This document shows positions 4,438-9,166 of a stretch of DNA of 29,286 nucleotides, one piece after another. The stretch comes from a virus. Every line of letters begins with the position of its first letter. Positions within the stretch are counted from its first letter, which is position 1. Location: the IMG/VR virus record IMGVR_UViG_3300034980_000178, positions 1 through 29,286 of that record. One strand, given 5' to 3'. The notes under the pieces were generated by a model, which worked only from the letters and a program-made list of their open reading frames with translations, was not told the origin of the DNA and ran no database searches. Position numbers and translations under genes: made by a program.

Positions 4438-4459
4438 TCATATATAAGCCTTACTAGAC
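4438..4459 (-). promoter_or_regulatory. Early promoter of the eight-gene micro-operon
   Basis: On the minus strand GTCTAGTAAGG (from 4459, -40) is followed by CTTATATATG. It is the last RTCTA-type promoter in the early orientation going rightwards. No GGGTATATWAAGG copy lies upstream of it. Confidence 0.75.
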
Positions 4460-4478
4460 GTATATCAATACCAAAATC

Positions 4479-4498
4479 TCGCCCTTCGGGCTCGAGAA
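4479..4498 (-). terminator. GC-rich hairpin terminator after the 58-aa gene
   Basis: On the minus strand GCCC-GAA-GGGC forms a tight hairpin, flanked by CTCGA/GAG that can extend it, and ATTTTGG follows. It lies 8 bases beyond the stop at 4506. It is the only bacterial-looking intrinsic hairpin seen in the window. Confidence 0.5.
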
Positions 4499-4505
4499 TT
4501 AACTG

Positions 4506-4682
4506 TTAATCGGTGGTTGGGTTCTCTTCTTTAATTTCTTTTATTTTGTCCTCTGCTAGAAACGTTAGTTTCCAAAAAGTTCTCTTGTTTTCTAAAGTCA
4601 TGTCCTCGAGTTTAGACCTACCAAAAGCACGTTCGAACCAATGTAGTATACAATTGTAATCTTCTGGTTCCAGTTCAATCAT
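4506..4682 (-). CDS. Hypothetical 58-aa protein
   Basis: The product is 58 aa: an acidic start (MIELEPEDYNCILHWFERAF), a Lys/Glu-rich helical middle and a polar tail (EENPTTD). It is not recognised; the size and charge pattern suit a small helical regulator or inhibitor. The ATG at 4682 has GTTTATTAG starting exactly 30 bases upstream (4712) but no RTCTA box, so it belongs to the late-type promoter class although it lies next to the early block. A GC-rich hairpin follows the stop. It is divergent from the His-rich gene at 4837. Confidence 0.65.
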   Translation of the reverse strand: MIELEPEDYNCILHWFERAFGRSKLEDMTLENKRTFWKLTFLAEDKIKEIKEENPTTD

Positions 4683-4703
4683 AACAAAAGTATAACCTTT
4701 TAA

Positions 4704-4712
4704 CTAATAAAC
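4704..4712 (-). promoter_or_regulatory. TATA box of the 58-aa gene
   Basis: GTTTATTAG on the minus strand, with G exactly 30 bases before the ATG at 4682. Confidence 0.65.
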
Positions 4713-4806
4713 ATTACCGTTTATAAGTGTAGCTGGTTCGCAACGCCAGTCTTTACGTTTGGGAGGGTTTAACGTACGTGCATGCTCACACTACTACAAT
4801 AGTAAT

Positions 4807-4815
4807 CTTATTATA
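4807..4815 (+). promoter_or_regulatory. TATA box of the His-rich gene
   Basis: CTTATTATA with C exactly 30 bases before the ATG at 4837. This spacing decides the start in favour of 4837 over the upstream TTG at 4759. Confidence 0.6.
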
Positions 4816-4836
4816 CTAAGTTATATAATATTCGGT

Positions 4837-4998
4837 ATGGCTGATAAAAACGAACATACACATGATGATGGTACTACCCATACACATGCAAATGGTAATA
4901 TAGCACATGAACATGGTAAGAAAACTACAAAGTCTACAGGTTGTAAATGCAAGGGCACAAGAGAGATTGACTGCTCAAAGCATGGTGACAAAAACTGA
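4837..4998 (+). CDS. His/Cys-rich metal-binding peptide, 53 aa
   Basis: The peptide has a histidine-rich first half (HTHDDGTTHTHANG then AHEHG; eight histidines before residue 28) and a cysteine-containing end (CKCKGTREIDCSKHGDK). Alternating His-x-His runs are typical of zinc, nickel or copper binding and resemble the linker regions of metal transporters and metallochaperones. With zinc sites in the portal, the protease extension and many micro-proteins, a metal-buffer or zinc-delivery role is an attractive but untested idea. The ATG at 4837 is chosen by its TATA box at -30. It lies directly before the portal gene but has its own promoter. Confidence 0.7.
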   Translation: MADKNEHTHDDGTTHTHANGNIAHEHGKKTTKSTGCKCKGTREIDCSKHGDKN

Positions 4999-5015
4999 AC
5001 ATATTAGTTACAATT

Positions 5016-5035
5016 ACTAGACAAAGTTTATAAAC
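5016..5035 (+). promoter_or_regulatory. Portal promoter with inverted early box
   Basis: GTTTATAAA has its G exactly 30 bases before the ATG at 5056. At -40 lies ACTAGAC, the reverse complement of the early box GTCTAGT. A GGAG at 5044-5047 could act as a ribosome binding site if transcription began further upstream. Confidence 0.65.
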
Positions 5036-5055
5036 TACCTTATAGGAGTTAATAT

Positions 5056-7071
5056 ATGGGTTTTAGAGATACCATAAGCAATTTTGCACGAAATATTAGA
5101 AATTTAAATAAATCCTATACTGAGACCACTACTAGACCCAGTGTAGCCACCCCATACATGAGTACCGATACAGGTGCCAAATTACCAATTTTCCCATTTC
5201 CACTCATAATGATTTATGAGTTAGCAGACAACATAGATGCACTTAGAATACCTATTGAAACATTAAACAGAGAGATGTTTAAGAATGGATTTGAGGTTGT
5301 AGAAAAATGGAAGTTTAAATGTGACAACTGTGGAAAGGAATTTCAATACAAACCAATAAAAGGTGATCATAAAGATGAACAGCCATTTGAACAGAATCAA
5401 GATAATGAGACAAGTCAACTGCCAAGAAATCAGGCAAAGAAAGCAGTGGTACATGAATTAAACGAATCTGATAAGATGGAATGTGATACATGTGGAAGTG
5501 ATAAACTACTTAGACCAGTTCCAGAAAACAGAAAGAAACTTGAAGACTTGTTATCAAAACCAATAAATGGAAACGAGCAGACACTTGAAGACCTTTCAAG
5601 ACAACTGGAAAGAGACTTGGAGATTGCAGATAACGCATATTGTTTAGTATTAAAAAATTATAAGATTGACGACAGAACTGGCAAAATAGATCATAGTCAG
5701 TCAGAGATAAAAGAATTACTGAGGATAGATCCACCACAAGTGGCTTTAATCAGTGACTCTGATGGAAGAATTGGATATGACGATAAACGTAATAGAATTT
5801 TCGTATGTCCAAGATTTGAACATCGTGATAAAAGACTGACAGAGCCAGTATGTGACAGATGTGGTGCAGAAGCACTAAAGGCAGTTATTGAAGTTAACTC
5901 TGTATATTCCATAGGAATACCACAGCCAAAACGTGTAGTTTATGGCGAGGGTGAGATTATTTGGAAGGCAGGTAAATACAAACCATCACTGCTTTATGGA
6001 TTCAGTCCTATCTACTCCATATGGTCTAAAGCAATGGCACTATCACATATGGACGAGTATATTAGAAAATACTTCGACAAGATGAGACCACCAAGAGGTA
6101 TGTTAGTTATTGCATCAAGGAACTATGAGACATTCAGAAAGTCTTGGGATGTTCTAGAACAAAAGGCGACAGAAGATCCATACATGATACACCCATTATT
6201 GGTTGAATCAGACAAAGGAGGCAAGAATATGGCTCAATGGATTGATTTCACTGGTAGTTTGAAGGAATTAGAGTTTACGGAGATCAGAAGAGAACTCAGA
6301 ATGATAATCGGAGCAGTATTTGGGGTTTTACCATTATACTTTGGTGAATTACCAAGTGGATGGTCACAAGAAGGATTACAAGTTACAATTACAAACAGGG
6401 CAATTAAGTGGGGTCAAGACATTCTATATCAGTCTTTCTTGAAAAAGTTTGCACAACTTCTAGAGGTAGAAGACTGGGAACTAAGATTGAAAGGTGGAGA
6501 AGAGAATGATAAACTACGAGATTTGCAGATACAAGGTGTAGAGATACAGAACATGGCTGCAATGCAGGCAATGGGATTCGAGGTTACAAGAACACATACA
6601 GGTGAGTTTAAGGTATCCAAAAACCCAATCATTAATCCAACCATGATGATGTTGGAAGACAAGTCTGAAGATGAAAAGAAACCAAACACATCTGGTTCAA
6701 AGGGAAGAGGTAGAGGTACAGCAGCACCAAAGGAAGACCAGCAAGAAGTTGACGGCAAGCCAAAGAAACAGAGACCATCTGACAAGGGTGGAGTTGCACA
6801 GGGAAGTCCAGCTAGTGGTAAGGGAACATCACAGTCAAAAAAGGCTGACATGCATGCATTATTAGAACCAAGGAAATTTCCAGAGGGAATAACACCAGCA
6901 AACTTTGAAATGGTAAAAAAGACATTACAAGATTCTATTGATTTTGATTGGACAAAAAAGAAAACAGTTGAAGAGTTAAGAACAAAGGCACTAATGACTG
7001 TTAGAGATGCAAGAGATATTGTTAAACAAGAACTTGCAGACACAAAAAGATGGGAAGAGGAAGACTTTTAA
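5056..7071 (+). CDS. Portal protein with embedded zinc ribbons, 671 aa
   Basis: This is the portal, the dodecameric ring at the capsid vertex through which DNA enters and leaves. Evidence: first gene of the head block; SPR-like length; the portal core signature LLYGFSPIYSIWSKA (about 312-326); VLPLYFGELPSGWSQEGLQ in the later core. Unusually, it carries a four-Cys ribbon formed by CDNC (89-92) and CDTC (143-146), with an acidic 50-residue loop between, and a second site C251/H256/C266/C269. The end (about 510-605) is a disordered Lys/Gly/Pro-rich linker followed by a charged helical tail containing FDWTKKKTVEELRTKAL. It is transcribed from its own leaderless promoter. No terminase is seen nearby. 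Confidence 0.85.
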   Translation: MGFRDTISNFARNIRNLNKSYTETTTRPSVATPYMSTDTGAKLPIFPFPLIMIYELADNIDALRIPIETLNREMFKNGFEVVEKWKFKCDNCGKEFQYKPIKGDHKDEQPFEQNQDNETSQLPRNQAKKAVVHELNESDKMECDTCGSDKLLRPVPENRKKLEDLLSKPINGNEQTLEDLSRQLERDLEIADNAYCLVLKNYKIDDRTGKIDHSQSEIKELLRIDPPQVALISDSDGRIGYDDKRNRIFVCPRFEHRDKRLTEPVCDRCGAEALKAVIEVNSVYSIGIPQPKRVVYGEGEIIWKAGKYKPSLLYGFSPIYSIWSKAMALSHMDEYIRKYFDKMRPPRGMLVIASRNYETFRKSWDVLEQKATEDPYMIHPLLVESDKGGKNMAQWIDFTGSLKELEFTEIRRELRMIIGAVFGVLPLYFGELPSGWSQEGLQVTITNRAIKWGQDILYQSFLKKFAQLLEVEDWELRLKGGEENDKLRDLQIQGVEIQNMAAMQAMGFEVTRTHTGEFKVSKNPIINPTMMMLEDKSEDEKKPNTSGSKGRGRGTAAPKEDQQEVDGKPKKQRPSDKGGVAQGSPASGKGTSQSKKADMHALLEPRKFPEGITPANFEMVKKTLQDSIDFDWTKKKTVEELRTKALMTVRDARDIVKQELADTKRWEEEDF

Positions 7072-7079
7072 TAAATAAT

Positions 7080-7088
7080 GTTTATATA
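7080..7088 (+). promoter_or_regulatory. TATA box of the 88-aa gene
   Basis: GTTTATATA with its G exactly 30 bases before the ATG at 7110. Confidence 0.7.
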
Positions 7089-7109
7089 GTGGTGTTTGGT
7101 GGATAAAAT

Positions 7110-7376
7110 ATGGCATTTGGAAGAAAAGAAAGGAAGGTAGAAAAACCAAAAGAAAAAACCACTGCAAAAGTGCAAGTCAAGGAAGTAGTAGAACCAAAAG
7201 CAGCACCAAAACCAAAGATAACAAATGTTTATAGTGCAGATTTCTCTGTAATCGATGATACAATAGAAGAAATTAAAAAACAAACACGAAAACAGGGTGT
7301 AAGTGCATACGCTTGTAATAACATCTACATATTCCTACAAGACACATTGAAAAGAATACAACTAGCACAAAATTAA
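7110..7376 (+). CDS. Hypothetical 88-aa late protein
   Basis: The N-terminal 40 residues are basic, Lys/Pro/Ala-rich and probably disordered (GRKERKVEKPKEKTTAK, then EPKAAPKPK). The second half is a folded helical stretch (DTIEEIKKQTRKQG, then an end with YIFLQDTLKRIQLAQ) with one Cys. It is not recognised; the composition suggests DNA association or a minor head component. It is leaderless, with its TATA box at -30, and is followed after two bases by the TTG start of the zinc protein gene, so the two are co-transcribed. Confidence 0.7.
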   Translation: MAFGRKERKVEKPKEKTTAKVQVKEVVEPKAAPKPKITNVYSADFSVIDDTIEEIKKQTRKQGVSAYACNNIYIFLQDTLKRIQLAQN

Positions 7377-7378
7377 AA

Positions 7379-7819
7379 TTGGCAACTAAATTAAACGTTG
7401 ATACAGGTGGTGAAGACATCGGTAAAAAGCTTTGGGAAAGACATCAAGCTGATGAATATACACATGTAAATCATTATAAAGAGGCATTATGTATTAATTG
7501 CTTTAAAAAAGATACAGCAGCAGCAACCATTGTAACAATTTGTGGTGACTGTGCTGGTAAAAGAGGAAGAGAGCCACTTTTGGCAAAAGTTTCAGATAAA
7601 ATGTATGGTCTTTGTTATTTTTGTGGTGATCATAAGTTCCATATTGAGGAAATAAACGCAAGATTCTGTCACCCATGTCATAGAAAAATAGCAAATGTCA
7701 CAAAAGAATACAATAAGAAGGGTGGACTTTATTCAAATCCATTTTGGACTAGAATGAAGAAGAAACAGGGTAAGGATTGGAGACAGATTTTTACACAGAA
7801 CTTAGGAAACAGGCGTTAA
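7379..7819 (+). CDS. Four-CxxC zinc-finger protein, 146 aa
   Basis: Four cysteine pairs, CINC (38-41), CGDC (55-58), CYFC (79-82) and CHPC (97-100), would form two zinc-binding folds in the middle of the protein; the C-terminal part is basic and aromatic (NPFWTRMKKKQGKDWRQIF). Treble-clef or zinc-ribbon nucleic acid binding is likely. The pattern, with FCGDHK and CHPCHRKIA, reminds me of HNH-like zinc scaffolds, but no clear HNH catalytic set is visible. The start is TTG at 7379, two bases past the previous stop; there is no ATG before residue 75. The end overlaps the convergent 151-aa gene by 18 bases. Confidence 0.7.
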   Translation: MATKLNVDTGGEDIGKKLWERHQADEYTHVNHYKEALCINCFKKDTAAATIVTICGDCAGKRGREPLLAKVSDKMYGLCYFCGDHKFHIEEINARFCHPCHRKIANVTKEYNKKGGLYSNPFWTRMKKKQGKDWRQIFTQNLGNRR

Positions 7820-8257
7820 TAATATTAAATCGACTCTATTTGCTTTTAGGTTAAAGAATTTTTTAGACCAGTCTATTCTAGTTCTCTTTTTTGGTGCATC
7901 ACCCCAAAATCTACCCACCTTGAAGAATATTTGTGGTTTTCTTAATTTTTTCTTAAAAAACATTATTTTTTCACCATTTGGTTCAAATGATACGTCGTCA
8001 TACTTTACTAGTTTTTCATCACCAGTAAGATATTCTTTTATGTTGTCTTTTTGATAACATGTTATCGATCTTGATACGTCTGGTCTTACAAAAAACTTTT
8101 CACTGTCAAGCACAAGCATTATTTTATCACCATCTTTTATCCAAATATCACTGAGAGGTAGTGATGTTTCATTAACTTCAAGCTTTGGTGACACATGATC
8201 CTTATTTCGTAGAATGTATTCATCCACTGAATCATAAACATGAACACTTATACCCAT
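7802..8257 (-). CDS. Hypothetical 151-aa protein, lone minus-strand gene in the late block
   Basis: The product is not recognised. It has a beta-rich character (IWIKDGDKIMLVLDSEKFFV), a single Cys, and a basic, Phe-rich C-terminal half (FFKKKLRKPQIFFKVGRFWG). There are no membrane segments. It is the only minus-strand gene within 24 kb of late plus-strand genes, which makes it a candidate cargo gene with its own timing, for example a regulator or anti-host factor. The ATG at 8257 sits 30 bases from a TATA box that is perfectly palindromic and is shared with the zinc-ribbon gene at 8304. Its 3' end overlaps the convergent gene by 18 bases. Confidence 0.7.
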   Translation of the reverse strand: MGISVHVYDSVDEYILRNKDHVSPKLEVNETSLPLSDIWIKDGDKIMLVLDSEKFFVRPDVSRSITCYQKDNIKEYLTGDEKLVKYDDVSFEPNGEKIMFFKKKLRKPQIFFKVGRFWGDAPKKRTRIDWSKKFFNLKANRVDLILLTPVS

Positions 8258-8273
8258 ATACGTTCTAAGGTAT

Positions 8274-8287
8274 CTTTATTAATAAAG
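8274..8287. promoter_or_regulatory. Palindromic bidirectional TATA box
   Basis: CTTTATTAATAAAG is a perfect 14-base palindrome. Its first base is exactly 30 bases before the ATG at 8304 on the plus strand, and its last base is exactly 30 bases before the ATG at 8257 on the minus strand. One TATA box thus serves two divergent leaderless genes. Confidence 0.8.
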
Positions 8288-8303
8288 GTTTTGGTATATA
8301 GAT

Positions 8304-8522
8304 ATGTCGGATGAAGGGAAAGTACCATGTGAGTGTGGAAATACCATGTATGGTTATTATGCAGATGCTGGAATAGTATTCATATGTTATACCTGTGGTA
8401 AGTTTGACTGTGAGGGATTCTCAAAAAAGATAGAAAATGTGTTTTCTGAAGATCCTACAATAATATTACAACTAATACAAGATGGTAATTTAAAGCCATT
8501 GTCAGATATAAATGGCATATAA
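8304..8522 (+). CDS. Small zinc-ribbon protein, 72 aa
   Basis: The N-terminal half is a zinc ribbon: CEC at residues 9-11, CYTC at 28-31 and a further Cys at 36, with aromatic residues between (MYGYYADAGIVFI). The C-terminal half is a short amphipathic helical segment (FSEDPTIILQLIQDG). It is not assigned to a family. The start is fixed by the palindromic TATA box 30 bases upstream. Divergent transcription with the 151-aa gene from the same box suggests linked expression, perhaps competition between the two directions. Confidence 0.72.
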   Translation: MSDEGKVPCECGNTMYGYYADAGIVFICYTCGKFDCEGFSKKIENVFSEDPTIILQLIQDGNLKPLSDINGI

Positions 8523-8530
8523 ACACAATT

Positions 8531-8539
8531 CTTTAAATA
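8531..8539 (+). promoter_or_regulatory. TATA box of the 80-aa gene
   Basis: CTTTAAATA with C exactly 30 bases before the ATG at 8561. Confidence 0.7.
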
Positions 8540-8560
8540 ACTGAAAACATATCAATTATT

Positions 8561-8803
8561 ATGATTGAGTCGATATTCGAGGAGATAGTAATTGCCATCG
8601 CTTTGGCTTGTGGTGGTGTACTAATTGGGTTCTTTAGGAAGATGTCAAATACACAGAAAGACCTTTGTAATAAGGTTACTGACCTTCAGAAAGCCCTCGT
8701 TATTTTATGTACAGCCTTAGACAGACAGACTAACAGATTGCATGATGAGGCGAACAGCGACTTGCAAGACCTTGTTCGTAAGATCCTTTCAGATAAGGAA
8801 TAA
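8561..8803 (+). CDS. Membrane-anchored coiled-coil protein, 80 aa
   Basis: One N-terminal membrane segment (about residues 8-26, IVIAIALACGGVLIGFF) is followed by a heptad-like coiled coil to the end (LCNKVTDLQKALVILCTALDR...). The layout resembles small phage accessory lysis or membrane-tether proteins. The next gene encodes a multi-pass hydrophobic protein, so the pair could be a lysis or egress module; archaeal lysis genes are poorly known, so this is a guess from topology and position. It is leaderless, with its TATA box at -30. Confidence 0.68.
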   Translation: MIESIFEEIVIAIALACGGVLIGFFRKMSNTQKDLCNKVTDLQKALVILCTALDRQTNRLHDEANSDLQDLVRKILSDKE

Positions 8804-8812
8804 CTTTATATA
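8804..8812 (+). promoter_or_regulatory. TATA box of the 86-aa membrane protein gene
   Basis: CTTTATATA starts directly after the previous stop codon, and its C is exactly 30 bases before the ATG at 8834. Confidence 0.75.
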
Positions 8813-8833
8813 TTGCCATAATCGTGATACTTC

Positions 8834-9094
8834 ATGGTAGATCCAGTATTAATAACTGTTGGAGCAGCAGTAATTGGTGCAGGGTTGAACACTCTACGAG
8901 GATACCTACACAGAACAGACGAGTCTTTCTCTGCAAGGAAATTCGCAGGTGCTTTAATCATCTCTACATTCGCTGCAATAGCAATAGGTCAAACTATCGC
9001 TACTGAAGGCATTGGAGAGATTGGCTTAGCCCTAATAGGCTTAACCACTGGTTTTGCAGCCGATTTTGCAGTTACAAAAGCAAAGAAAGATTAG
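8834..9094 (+). CDS. Small multi-pass membrane protein, holin-like candidate, 86 aa
   Basis: The protein has three hydrophobic stretches: about 4-20 (VLITVGAAVIGAGLNTL), 38-54 (KFAGALIISTFAAIAIG) and 60-78 (GEIGLALIGLTTGFAADFA). A basic end (TKAKKD) follows. Size, three glycine/alanine-rich helices and short charged termini match the general look of holins, but no holin family is recognised and a structural membrane or minor head role is possible. The start is fixed by a TATA box at -30; a reading from ATG-like codons in another frame (8824-9006) is not supported. A T-tract follows at 9126-9132. Confidence 0.7.
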   Translation: MVDPVLITVGAAVIGAGLNTLRGYLHRTDESFSARKFAGALIISTFAAIAIGQTIATEGIGEIGLALIGLTTGFAADFAVTKAKKD

Positions 9095-9125
9095 GCAGGT
9101 ATTCTATTAACCTCCTATAACCCTA

Positions 9126-9132
9126 TTTTTTT
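9126..9132 (+). terminator. T7 terminator after the holin-like gene
   Basis: Seven T after CCCTA, about 30 bases past the stop at 9094 and just upstream of the protease promoter. Confidence 0.5.
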
Positions 9133-9136
9133 AAAA

Positions 9137-9147
9137 CTTTAAATATA
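9137..9147 (+). promoter_or_regulatory. TATA box of the prohead protease gene
   Basis: CTTTAAATATA with C exactly 30 bases before the ATG at 9167. A second TATA-like stretch (ATATATAAAT) lies at 9153-9162, too close to the start to be used for it. Confidence 0.7.
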
Positions 9148-9166
9148 CGGAGATATATAAATTATC

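Noticed and set aside
4733-4749. CTGGTTCGCAACGCCAG resembles a tRNA T-arm or an attachment site at a tRNA end
   Set aside because: The stem is only 4 pairs with a 9-base loop, no acceptor or anticodon arm is found upstream, and no repeat of this sequence occurs elsewhere in the window.
4690-4800. Additional plus-strand TATA box at 4719-4727 implying a transcript from about 4749
   Set aside because: No ORF or stable structure follows it; AT-rich sequence produces such matches by chance.
4759-4836. Extension of the His-rich gene to a TTG at 4759 (79 aa)
   Set aside because: The TATA box at 4807-4815 is exactly 30 bases before the ATG at 4837 and lies inside the proposed extension, whose sequence is also of low protein quality.
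6429-7043. Long open frame (204 aa) antisense to the portal end
   Set aside because: Ser/Phe/Cys-rich shadow of a biased coding strand; no promoter in register and the portal frame is clearly the real one.
8824-9006. 60-aa frame overlapping the holin-like gene
   Set aside because: Arg/Ser/Cys-rich shadow frame; the TATA box at -30 points to the ATG at 8834 in the other frame.
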